64,000 bases of DNA from Tsuneonella amylolytica (GTDB lineage: Bacteria; Pseudomonadota; Alphaproteobacteria; Sphingomonadales; Sphingomonadaceae). The stretch covers positions 1,550,001 to 1,614,000 of the forward strand of contig NZ_CP032570.1 of NCBI RefSeq assembly GCF_003626915.1. Reading direction: 5' to 3'. Every line of letters begins with the position of its first letter. The first letter of the stretch is position 1. A program made the translations under genes and the position numbers. Of this stretch, positions 44,442 through 52,738 are shown piece after piece. The notes below the pieces were generated by a model that worked only from the letters and a program-made list of their open reading frames with translations, was not told the origin of the DNA and searched no databases.

Positions 44442-44771
44442 ATGCGTGCCGGAGGCGCGCGCTTAGCAAAGCGTTTTGCAGGGCGCCAGCGGGTAATCTG
44501 GGAAACATCCTGGTGCGCGACGCAGTCCCGAGCGAACCGGTCTCATCCCTCATTTCCCTGCTTTGCAGGGAATCTACAGGGAAAACACAATTTTTCGGGC
44601 CGGATTGACTTTGGGGGGACCTCGAAAACCGAAGGATTCCGCCATTTCCCGAGACGAACAGGGAATTTATCCTGCCTGAGCAGCGTAGTGAAATCGAGAA
44701 ACAGCGAATGCGGAATGCCATAGCAGCGTAAAGGCGTGGCTCCGAACTGCTGCGCGGAAAAGGGACAAGTC
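44442..44771. other. Spacer with CAGGGAA-type repeats
   Basis: About 330 bp without a gene. The section 44560-44660 carries several copies of a CAGGGAA word in both orientations with an AT-rich middle. I have seen this as a general pattern of relic mobile DNA in alphaproteobacteria but cannot name the element. Confidence 0.35.
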
Positions 44772-45541
44772 TCAGCCGTCGTCGCTCAACTCGGCATGGA
44801 GTAGAACGGTCGCCCAACCGCCGGCTTGCGCCAAGCCCTGCTCGCTGAGGACCGCAACTTTGCGGGCACCGTACTCACCGAGCCATATCTTGGGATCGCA
44901 CTCCACCACCTCGGATATCTGGCCGGGAACGAAGCCAAAGTCGAATGCGATCGAGTCCTCGGGTGCCCGCTGAGCGCGGCAAGGTTCAATCCACGGGAAG
45001 GCCTTGGAACGATACACGCGATCGATCTTTCCGGCCCGAAGGATGATCACGGCCAGGGTCTGGCGATGCGCGTCGATATAGCCTCGAGCCATCGCTTCCC
45101 GGCTGACGCCGAACTTGCTCGCGAGGCGGACGATCTCTGCAAGGTCGGGATTTCTCGAAGTCAGGTTGGAGAGAATTCGGGCGGGCGGCATGAGCAGGCT
45201 CGCGGCGAAACGATTGGCCTCAGCCTCGACTCTCAGCCGGCGGTCATGCTTTCCGGCGTCGGCGGTTCGCAAATGATCGAGCGTGCATGAAAACCCCCGC
45301 CGGGTGTGGGCATGTGCGTTGGAATCAGGAAGTGACCCAGTTCATGGGCGATCGAGAGGCGCCGCCGCTCTGGTCGCCGACTTGGGGCGAGGACGATCGA
45401 ACCAAAGGCCTTATGCCAAGCTGGCGACAGACTTCCTCGATCGCGAAGTTTGGCGGAAGCCGAGGCGCAAAGCTGATGGATGCGCCGGGCGAGCTCGGTC
45501 GGGGAGCCCAGTCCGTCGAGTTCAAGCCGATCGAGGCTCAA
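44772..45541 (-). CDS. ImmA/IrrE family metallo-endopeptidase, split by a -1 frameshift
   Basis: COG2856-type zinc peptidase, whose relatives cleave XRE-type repressors. The first frame (TTG at 45541 to about 45290) carries the active site HELGHF; the second frame (from about 45290 to 44772) carries the second part, VEAEANRFAASLLMP. The homologous reading changes frame exactly at a G_GGT_TTT heptamer (45296-45290), giving a product HELGHF...GFSCTLDHLRT...EAEANRF. The first frame otherwise ends soon after the switch. TTG overlaps the stop of the XRE remnant. Either a decayed gene or a programmed frameshift; gene loss is more likely as the neighbours are also broken. Confidence 0.8.
45290..45296 (-). 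promoter_or_regulatory. Slippery heptamer G_GGT_TTT in ImmA gene
   Basis: On the minus strand the zero-frame codons are GGG, GGT, TTT; the heptamer is X_XXY_YYZ with X=G and Y=T. A -1 slip continues into the frame that carries the second half of the peptidase. The site also lies in a G5T4 tract, where a one-base deletion is common. Confidence 0.5.
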
Positions 45542-45744
45542 TCGCGAAGCTCGCGCCGCTCTTTCAGGATTTCCATCATCATCTGAATGGTCTCGCGATC
45601 GCGAGTGTCCATGTTTTTGAGATCCCGGAACACGGCCACCGTCTCCGCAGGTTGGTCTTCGGCATCAGGGTTTTCGCCGACGAGGTCTGCGACGCGCACT
45701 CGGAAAAGCTGGGCCAGTTTGAGCACGAGTTCCATCGACGGGTT
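45538..45744 (-). pseudogene. XRE-family regulator, C-terminal remnant
   Basis: The end of an XRE repressor gene: NPSMELVLKLAQLFRVRVADLV is the second half of the HTH_3 domain, followed by an acidic helical tail. The helix-turn-helix start is missing; homology begins at base 45744, where the sequence joins a DUF5681 remnant on the opposite strand. Its TGA overlaps the TTG start of the ImmA gene, the usual pairing of an XRE repressor and its peptidase. Confidence 0.75.
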
Positions 45745-46215
45745 CGCTGTAATCGTCTTGCCCAGGCGGCGATGGCCGAGTTGGTGCGCGGGATCGAGGA
45801 GGAAGATCGTCGGCTTCGCGTTGATCATTACGCGACTGCGATCGACTATTAGCATGGCTGGGAGCAGGAGATAGAATACGCTCGAGCAAATGGTCTGTCC
45901 GAGCCGACCCCGCTGCCGCATCCTGGCGACGTCATTATCGACGCCCGCACCGCCGAGGTTCGCTACGCCGGACCAAAGACGCCGGAAGAGAAGGAGCGAT
46001 GGGACCGGCTCCTCGCGTTCCGCGACGAGCAGCAGGAGTTCGTGACGTTTGCTACCGAGCGCTTCCGGGAGACCGCGGAGAGCGAACGCGAGCAGCGCGC
46101 GCGGCGGCTCGCGAGGTGGCGGCAAGCGCAGGCCCTCTACGACCGGACTAACGATCCCCTTCCCGATCGATATCGCAAGCGGCTCGAAGACCGCGGGTAC
46201 GGCGAGGTGGTCTGA
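45745..46215 (+). pseudogene. DUF5681 protein, C-terminal remnant
   Basis: The plus strand from 45745 reads AQAAMAELVRGIEEED, then a stop (TAG at 45850-45852) within an otherwise continuous frame, then WEQEIEYARANGL, PLPHPGDVIIDARTAEVRYAGPKTPEEK and a helical Arg/Glu-rich end. This is the C-terminal pattern of phage/mobile-element DUF5681 proteins. The N-terminus is lost at the junction with the XRE remnant, and the last TGA is supplied by the left end of an IS element. Confidence 0.75.
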
Positions 46216-46273
46216 GCCCTTAGATTTCCTCCAGTGATTAGTAGAGTCCGGCCTTCGACAAGGAGACGGACGG

Positions 46274-46540
46274 ATGAAGCGGAGCAGGTTCAGCGAGGAG
46301 CAAATCATCGCTGTTTTGAAGGAACAGGAGGCTGGGATGCCGAGGGCAGACGTGTGCCGCCGTAACGGGATCAGCTCGGCGACCTTCTACAAGTGGAAGT
46401 CGAATTATGGCGGGCTGGAAGTGTCCGATGCCCGGAGGCTGCGTCAGCTGGAGCAGGAGAACGCACGGCTCAAGAAGCTATTGGCGGATTCGATGCTGGA
46501 CAACGCCATGCTCAAGGAGATCAGCGCAAAAAAATTCTAG
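46274..46540 (+). CDS. IS3-family transposase OrfA
   Basis: The 88-residue OrfA: helix-turn-helix start MKRSRFSEEQIIAVLKE, then GISSATFYKWKSNYGG and a leucine-zipper-like helix (RQLEQENARLKKLLADSMLDN) ending ISAKKF. In active elements OrfA is joined to OrfB by a -1 frameshift in the A-rich end (AAAAAA at 46529-46534). Confidence 0.9.
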   Translation: MKRSRFSEEQIIAVLKEQEAGMPRADVCRRNGISSATFYKWKSNYGGLEVSDARRLRQLEQENARLKKLLADSMLDNAMLKEISAKKF

Positions 46541-47444
46541 CGCCCGGTGCCAGGCGGCAGGTGGTGGCTCATCTCCAGGAGGTCTTCGAGGTGAGCCAGC
46601 ACCGTGCCTGAGCGGTGCTGGGCGCTGATCAGACGACGGTGCGCTTCGTCAGTCGTCGGCCTGACGATGCGAAGGCGCGCGAGCGCATCAGGGAACTGGC
46701 CAGACAGCGGCGCCGGTTCGGCTATCGTCGGCTGCACTGGCTGCTGTGCCGGGAGGGATGGGCAATGAACCACAAGAAGTTCCGGCGGCTCTATCGCGAG
46801 GAACGGCTGCAGGTGCGCCGTCGTCGTGGTCGCAAGCGGGCCCTGGGCACGCGGGCGCCGATCACGATCCCGCAGGGACCCAACCAGCGCTGGAGCCTCG
46901 ACTTCGTCTCCGATGCCTTCGCCTGCGGGCGCCGGTTCCGAACTTCGCCGTGGTCGATGATTATAGCCGCGAGTGCGTGCGCCTGATCGCCGATACGTCG
47001 ATCTCTGGCGCGCGGGTCGGGCGTGAACTCGATGCGGCGGTCTTCGAGCGGATGGCGCGGCCCCATACGATCGTCAGCGACAACGGGACCGAACTGACCA
47101 GCATGGCGATCCTGCGCTGGTCGAAGGAGCGGGGTGTCGAGTGGCACTACATCGCGCCGGGCAAACCCTATCAGAACGGGTTCATCGAGGGCTTCAATGC
47201 CCGCCTGCGGGACGAGCTCTTGAACGAGACGATCTTCACCCGCCTCGCCCATGCTCGCCGGGAGCTGGAAGCCTGGCGGCACGACTACAACCACTTCCGG
47301 CCCCACTCGAGCTTGGGGAACCGAACCCCGGTCGAGATCGGGGCTGGATCAAGCAGCAAACCGTATCGGGGGCATGCCCCCGATACGGTTGTTGCCATCA
47401 CGCTAAGCGAAGGGCATCAAAACGACCCAAGGCTCTACTCGTAG
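46531..47444 (+). pseudogene. IS3-family transposase OrfB, broken
   Basis: OrfB frames carry the HTH_21/DDE integrase core: GPNQRWSLDFVSDAF (first Asp), VVDDYSRECVRLIAD, SDNGTELTS (second Asp) and YQNGFIEGFNARLRDE (Glu). Two lesions break it: an in-frame TGA (46609-46611) where the family usually has Cys, and a one-base loss near 46940, after GRRFR, which shifts the frame. The DDE residues are intact, but no full-length product can be made. Confidence 0.88.
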
Positions 47445-47513
47445 ATGGTAGAAACTTCGGGCTCAGACCATCGAATATCCTCGGAGGCGTGAACAAAACC
47501 CGGTGATGACACG

Positions 47514-48809
47514 ATGAGTCAGACACAGCCCGATCGCCTCCAACGCGAACTCGGCATCGGCGGCGCGACCATGATGGGTCTAGGCTCCATGGTTGGAACC
47601 GGTGTGTTCATCAGCATCGGCATAGCAGCAGGCGCCGCAGGTCCCGCTGTCATCCTCGCCATCATTCTCGCAGCAGGGGTCGCAACGTGCAACGCCCTGT
47701 CGAGTGCGCAGCTCGCTGCCAGTCATGCGGTCAGCGGCGGCACCTATGAGTATGGCTATCGCTATCTCAGTCCCACCCTCGGCTTCACCGCTGGTTGGAT
47801 GTTCCTTTGCGCCAAGAGCGCTTCTGCGGCTACCGCGGCTCTCGGCTTCGCGGGCTATTTCCTGCGCCTGATGGGTGGCAGCTTGGATTACATGGCTTGG
47901 GTTGCCGTCGCCGCGGTTGCGTTGTTCACTATGCTCGTTCTTGGCGGAATAAGGCGATCGAGTTGGGTGAACATGGTCATTGTCTCGATTACGCTGCTCA
48001 CCCTTGGCTCATTCATCGTCTGGGGCGCTCCGATCGCTGTTGCCGAGGGTGAGAACAATCTGGTGCCCTTCTTCACCAGCAGGGAAGGCAACCTGCTGGA
48101 GCCGTTCCTCTATGCGACTGCCCTGATGTTCGTTGCCTTCACTGGCTATGGGCGGATCGCCACGCTCGGGGAAGAAGTGAAGAACCCCAGGCGGACCATC
48201 CCGCGTGCTATCATCGTCACCCTTATTGTGACGGCGCTGCTCTATGTAGCCGTCGCGGCGGTCGCCATCAGCAGTGTCGGCGCGGACAGGTTCGCCAATG
48301 CGCCGGGTGCGCGGGCAACGCCGCTGGAACTTGCGGCCCGAGCGATGGACGCGCCGTTGCTGGCGCGGCTGGTCGCGGTCGGTGCAATCACCGCGATGCT
48401 TGGGGTTCTGCTCAACCTGATTCTTGGGCTGTCGCGGGTCCTCCTTGCTATGGGAAGGCAAGGGGACGTTCCCCCTTTCTTCGGCCGTCTTTCGAAGGAA
48501 GATGCGTCGCCTGCTGCCGCCGTGATCGCTGTCGGTGTCCTCGTCGCGACGCTCGCCTCCCTGGGTAGCATTGAGACAGCGTGGGCATTCAGCGCGTTCA
48601 CAGTGCTGGTGTATTACGCGATCACCAATCTAGCCGCTTTGCGACTGCCGGAGAAGGAGCGCCTCTACCCTCGCTGGGTCGCGCTTACCGGCCTCGCCGC
48701 TTGCTTGTTTTTGGCGTTCTGGGTTCCGGTGTCGATTTGGATAACCGGTTTGTGCGTCATCGGGATCGGCCTCTTGTGGAAGAGATTCCTGCCCCCCTTG
48801 TGGCGCTAA
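47514..48809 (+). CDS. APC-superfamily amino-acid permease
   Basis: Inner-membrane amino-acid permease of 431 residues with about 12 transmembrane helices. The first helix carries GLGSMVGTGVFISIG, matching the unwound TM1 binding motif of APC transporters, and FVAFTGYGRIATLGEEVKNP is the TM6 region. The substrate is not evident. It starts 43 bp after the IS3 element, so its promoter may be influenced by, or come from, the IS end. Confidence 0.92.
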   Translation: MSQTQPDRLQRELGIGGATMMGLGSMVGTGVFISIGIAAGAAGPAVILAIILAAGVATCNALSSAQLAASHAVSGGTYEYGYRYLSPTLGFTAGWMFLCAKSASAATAALGFAGYFLRLMGGSLDYMAWVAVAAVALFTMLVLGGIRRSSWVNMVIVSITLLTLGSFIVWGAPIAVAEGENNLVPFFTSREGNLLEPFLYATALMFVAFTGYGRIATLGEEVKNPRRTIPRAIIVTLIVTALLYVAVAAVAISSVGADRFANAPGARATPLELAARAMDAPLLARLVAVGAITAMLGVLLNLILGLSRVLLAMGRQGDVPPFFGRLSKEDASPAAAVIAVGVLVATLASLGSIETAWAFSAFTVLVYYAITNLAALRLPEKERLYPRWVALTGLAACLFLAFWVPVSIWITGLCVIGIGLLWKRFLPPLWR

Positions 48810-48904
48810 ATTGAAGCACCCCCACCTACCGGCGCAGCGTCGGCTTCTCACTCCATGATAGCCTTAGGGTGACTCTAGAGGGTGCCCTGACAGCGGCCTG
48901 GCGG

Positions 48905-49290
48905 CTTTGTATTTTGGATCATCAAGGACATTCACCCCGGTGTTTGGCATACCCTTGGTGCGGGAGTTTTGATTACGGGAGGCTATTATTTAGCTGCTTC
49001 GATGGTTTTCCCGGCCGAGTCCGACAGTCACGATAGCATCGATGAACGTTATTGGCAGCATAAGCGGCAGGTGATCGGCATCATCTTCGTGTGCACGGTC
49101 GCTTTGCAACTGTTCGGACTTGCACTTGGGCGGGTCTGGTACCCCACCGACACCGCTCTCAACTTAACCGTGTTCGCAGTTCAGCTATTCAACTTCTGGG
49201 TGCGCGGCCCGCGCCTCAACATCGCTTGTCTCGCTGTTCTGATCCCACTGATGGTATCGATCTTATCATCCCCCGAGCAGCTTTGGGAGG
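48905..49290 (+). pseudogene. N-terminally truncated membrane protein
   Basis: The frame encodes FVFWIIKDIHPGVWHTLGAG, ITGGYYLAASMVFPAE, then DSIDERYWQHKRQVIG and two hydrophobic helices (VALQLFGLALG and TVFAVQLFNFWV). It is blocked upstream by a stop, so the start is missing; a TTG at 48969 could allow a shortened form. After about 49290 the sequence becomes Ser/Arg-rich filler, suggesting loss of the normal 3' end. Family not recognised. Confidence 0.6.
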
Positions 49291-49487
49291 TCCGCTTTCC
49301 ACCCCAATCGTGGCCATTGCTAGGAGCTTCGGGCGATCCTGAAAGCTGCCACCTGTCGGCAAAGCGTCCATCGGCAAGATATGGGCTGGCAGCAGTCTGT
49401 CGGCTTTCCAGCAAACGCAGCGAAAAACGGCCATTCGGCGCCTCCCAATGGTAACACTTAGGCGCAGATGAATGTCTTCCCCGCCTG

Positions 49488-49919
49488 TCATTTACGATCG
49501 GGCAACTGGGGAAACAGCGCCGCTCGCGCCATCAACCTTGCAAGTGCGTAGAGAGAGCAGAGCAGGTTGGGAACCGCCTCTTCTCGGATGAAAAAAGACA
49601 TGGTCGCTCGCGCTCGCTCGGGACGACCTGCGCGCAGCGCACTCACCAAGCTTAGGATAAGCGCTTCGTGCTCGTGGACCCGCGTACAATGTGCGGACCC
49701 AAACCGCATGATCTCCAGGGCATCGCGATTGAAGATCGTCATCGACACATGAAACGGGGTAAGGGCGGCGGTTAGGCCGTTCCGGGAAAAAGACGGCCCT
49801 ATACCTAGGCAGGGACATTGCCCGCCGGGGACCGCGGCCACCCAGGATCGCATGGCGGACAGTAAAAAGCGCGTACCCCGATCGAGGCCGTCAACGTCAC
49901 GGTCGATAAACTCATACAT
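49488..49919 (-). CDS. Conserved hypothetical protein, 143 residues
   Basis: A helical protein with no signal peptide and a Cys pair near the middle (GQCPCLG). The start MYEFIDRDVDGLDRGTRFLLSAM and the segment CTRVHEHEALILSLVSALRAG resemble sphingomonad hypothetical proteins often placed beside TonB receptors; I cannot name a function. It is divergent from the siderophore-receptor operon, and may be connected with metal uptake or its control. Confidence 0.6.
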   Translation of the reverse strand: MYEFIDRDVDGLDRGTRFLLSAMRSWVAAVPGGQCPCLGIGPSFSRNGLTAALTPFHVSMTIFNRDALEIMRFGSAHCTRVHEHEALILSLVSALRAGRPERARATMSFFIREEAVPNLLCSLYALARLMARAALFPQLPDRK

Positions 49920-49981
49920 GAACAGAACACTCCGTCGACGGCAGCCCTTGCAACCAGCCTGCGCTTGTCGAAATCGAGCCG

Positions 49982-50015
49982 AGGTCTGTCAAGACCTTTT
50001 GCGAGTGGTTCGCAA
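49982..50015. promoter_or_regulatory. Candidate operator upstream of the iron-uptake operon
   Basis: Two adjacent inverted repeats: AGGTCT-GTCA-AGACCT followed by TTTT (49982-50000), and TTGCGA-GTGGT-TCGCAA (49999-50015). The second, with TTGCATATGCGA just after it, resembles a Fur-type iron operator in general layout but not exactly; the first could be a small terminator. Both lie 60-95 bp before the receptor start. Confidence 0.4.
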
Positions 50016-50075
50016 TAGCATTGCATATGCGAGCGAATCGTAATAACGGGGCGGCAAACAACAGCAGGGATCATC

Positions 50076-52160
50076 ATGCTTCGCTATCGTACCGCCATTC
50101 TGTGCGCCTCCGCGCTCGTGTCCTGTCCGGTCCTTGCTGGTGAGATGGCAGACACCGAACAGCGCGAAATCATCGTGACCGGCGCGCGCGATGACGGCAG
50201 CACCGCCACCAAGACCGACACCCCGATTATCGAGACCCCGCAGCCGATCACGGTCATCGATGACGCCCTCTATCTTGCCCAGGGTGCGGTCAGCGTCGGC
50301 GACACTCTCAATTACGTATCCGGCGTGACTACCAACCCTTACGGCCCGGACAGCCGCGTAGACGGAGCATTCGTGCGCGGAATCAACGCGCTCCAGTTCC
50401 GCGACGGAATGCGAGACATCTTCAGTTACTACGCGAGCATTCGCGCCGATCCGTACAACTTCGATCAGGTCGAGCTCGTACGTGGACCGGCCTCGGTTCT
50501 GTTCGGGCAAGGCGCGCTCGGCGGCATTATCAACTTGGTTTCTAAAAAGCCTGAGTTCGAGAAGCACGGCGAGGTGTCGCTCCGCTATGGATCGTTCGAC
50601 CGCAAGGAGGCACTCGTCGATTTCACCGGTCCGCTGAACGATGCGGTCGCGGGCCGGGTCGTCGCCCGCGTCCGCGACGCCGGGACACAAACCGACTTCG
50701 TGCCCGACGACAGGGTGATGGTCTCGCCGTCGGTGTCCTTTCGGCTCTCGCCCGACACCGAGTTGACCTTCATTGGCCTCTACCAGGAGGACGATAGTGG
50801 CTCGACCTCACAGTTCCTGCCGCTTGTCGGCACCATCCTACCCAACCCGAACGGCCAGCTTCCCGACAGCCTGTTCATCGGCAAACCCGGCTGGGACCGT
50901 TACGACGGCCGCCTGCTTCAAGGTACCGCCCTACTTTCGCATAGCTTTGGAGGCACCGCGAAGCTCAACCTGAAGGCGCGCTACATCGACAGCGACCTAA
51001 CCTACTTCACGCATTATCCGGACAACTATTCGAACCCTGGCAACCCTTTCCTCGATCCCGACCAGCGGATCATGGGTCTCTATGTCGATGGCAGCCTGGC
51101 GCGGATGGAGATCTTCTCGACCGACAACAACGTCCAGTTCGACTTCAACACCGGGGCAGCGGTCGAGCACAGCGTTCTCGCCGGCGTCGATTTCAGCTTC
51201 AATCGCGTGCGCAAGACGGGCGGCTTCGCCTATGAAGTGTTCGATATCTACGACATCGATTACGATTCACTTTCGGACTACGGCGGCGGCCTGCCGACAC
51301 CGACTTACGTGGCCGAGGACGTCCAACAGGACCAGCTTGGCGTCTATCTCCAGAACCAGGTCCGCTTCTTGGACCGGATTTCCGTCGTCCTAGGTGCCCG
51401 CCGCGACTGGACCAGCGCGCGAAGCTTCGCCAGCCCGCGCCAGTTCGACAGCGCGACGACGATCCGTGCCGGCGTGATCGGCGAGATCGTCGCGGGCGTG
51501 TCGCCCTTCTTCAGCTACACCGAAAGCTTCGAGCCGATCGCCGGCACGGCGAGCGACGGTACCGCGTTCATTCCCAAGAGCGGCCGCCAGTACGAGGCGG
51601 GGATCAAGTTCCACCCGGCCGACCGCATCCTCATGACGGTGACAGGCTACCACATCCGTGAGAGCAACCGGCCGGTATCCGACGACAGCACGACCGATCC
51701 CTTCGACCAGATCCAGATCGGCTCGCTCACGTCCAAGGGCATCGAGTTCGAGGGGACCGCGTCGCTGCCGGGTGATCTCAACCTCATTGGCAACATGAGC
51801 TATAACGAAGCGGAAATCGACGGTACCGACCGACAGCTCGACAATGTGCCCAAGATCAATGCGTCGTTATGGGCGACCAAGGGCTTCGATTTGTCGGAAG
51901 ACACATCGCTACTGATCGGCGGCGGCGCGCGATACGTCGGCAAGAACCGCTCGTACGGACCGACCTTCCCGAACGGGATTGTCACTCCGTCCTACACCCT
52001 GTTCGATGCCTTCGCGGAAGTGAGTTGGAACCGGTGGGCGTTCACTGTCAACGCGACCAACCTGTTCGACAAGCGGCATTATTCTGCCTGCCTGGCCCGC
52101 GGCGACTGTTTCATGGGAAGCGAGCGCAACTTGTTCGGCACCGTGAGCTATCGGTTCTGA
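50076..52160 (+). CDS. TonB-dependent siderophore receptor
   Basis: Outer-membrane receptor of 694 residues. The signal peptide ends near LAGE (about 22), then a TonB-box-like EIIVTGARD, a plug domain with TPQPITVIDDALYLAQG and VELVRGPASVLFGQGALGG, and a barrel ending in LFGTVSYRF with the terminal aromatic residue typical of outer-membrane proteins. The plug is the siderophore type (FecA/FhuA-like). It heads a three-gene operon with a small membrane protein and a PepSY protein, a usual iron-uptake and reduction set. Confidence 0.94.
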   Translation: MLRYRTAILCASALVSCPVLAGEMADTEQREIIVTGARDDGSTATKTDTPIIETPQPITVIDDALYLAQGAVSVGDTLNYVSGVTTNPYGPDSRVDGAFVRGINALQFRDGMRDIFSYYASIRADPYNFDQVELVRGPASVLFGQGALGGIINLVSKKPEFEKHGEVSLRYGSFDRKEALVDFTGPLNDAVAGRVVARVRDAGTQTDFVPDDRVMVSPSVSFRLSPDTELTFIGLYQEDDSGSTSQFLPLVGTILPNPNGQLPDSLFIGKPGWDRYDGRLLQGTALLSHSFGGTAKLNLKARYIDSDLTYFTHYPDNYSNPGNPFLDPDQRIMGLYVDGSLARMEIFSTDNNVQFDFNTGAAVEHSVLAGVDFSFNRVRKTGGFAYEVFDIYDIDYDSLSDYGGGLPTPTYVAEDVQQDQLGVYLQNQVRFLDRISVVLGARRDWTSARSFASPRQFDSATTIRAGVIGEIVAGVSPFFSYTESFEPIAGTASDGTAFIPKSGRQYEAGIKFHPADRILMTVTGYHIRESNRPVSDDSTTDPFDQIQIGSLTSKGIEFEGTASLPGDLNLIGNMSYNEAEIDGTDRQLDNVPKINASLWATKGFDLSEDTSLLIGGGARYVGKNRSYGPTFPNGIVTPSYTLFDAFAEVSWNRWAFTVNATNLFDKRHYSACLARGDCFMGSERNLFGTVSYRF

Positions 52161-52738
52161 TGGCGTTCGAAAGTAACCTCGTGGCCGCAATCCTCGCTGG
52201 TGTCGCCGCCGTCGTGGTCCTGCGCAGTTCATGGCAACGGCGAAAGCGCTCCGCCATACTGAATGTCGCTGGGTGGAGCCTCGGCGTTCTCGCCATTGCG
52301 CTCGGTTGGCAAGCTGCGGGCGCTTGGGGCGCGACAATCGTCACACTGTGGGCGATGGGCGCAGCCTATGCGGTGCTGTCGATCGCGGCGATATCGGCCC
52401 CGGCTGCTAAGGTAAAAGCGTCGAACCGCCGCGCGGGAATGTTGCCAGAGCAAGGCGAGCCTCTGCGTCTCGGGCGACGGTCCGCGACGTTCTTCATCGT
52501 CGGCGCTGGTGCGCTTCTCGGCGCGATTGCCATAGCGGTCGCGACCCGGTGGCTCGCGTCTGCGACCGGTGCAGACGCAGCCAATGCGACCGTCCTGGCG
52601 TTGTTCGCCGCACCGCTCGCCTATACCCTGCTTGCCTTTTTCATGTTGATGACAACCAGCCGCCGGGCCCAGTTTGGCTGGATCGGGGCAAGCATCGCCA
52701 GCGCCGTGCCGGCGATCCTGATGGGGAGCGCGTTATGA
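52160..52738 (+). CDS. Small polytopic membrane protein of iron-uptake operon
   Basis: A 192-residue protein with about six hydrophobic segments (residues 8-24, 35-55, 60-80, 107-130, 142-162, 172-190). Family not recognised; similar small membrane proteins sit between siderophore receptors and PepSY reductases. Its ATG overlaps the receptor stop (TGATG) and its stop overlaps the PepSY start (ATGA), so all three are translationally coupled. Confidence 0.8.
   Translation: MAFESNLVAAILAGVAAVVVLRSSWQRRKRSAILNVAGWSLGVLAIALGWQAAGAWGATIVTLWAMGAAYAVLSIAAISAPAAKVKASNRRAGMLPEQGEPLRLGRRSATFFIVGAGALLGAIAIAVATRWLASATGADAANATVLALFAAPLAYTLLAFFMLMTTSRRAQFGWIGASIASAVPAILMGSAL

Larger units (their letters stand above)
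46208..47470 (+). mobile_element. Inactive IS3-family insertion sequence
   Basis: A complete IS of 1263 bp bounded by inverted repeats that start TGGTCTGAGCCC at both ends and remain similar for about 40 bp (left 46208 onward; right ending 47470). Ends 5'-TG...CA-3' and two overlapping frames fit IS3. No matching target duplication flanks it (AGG on the left, TCG on the right), so it may have undergone recombination after insertion. OrfB is broken. It cuts the DUF5681 gene and lies 43 bp before a permease gene. Confidence 0.88.
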
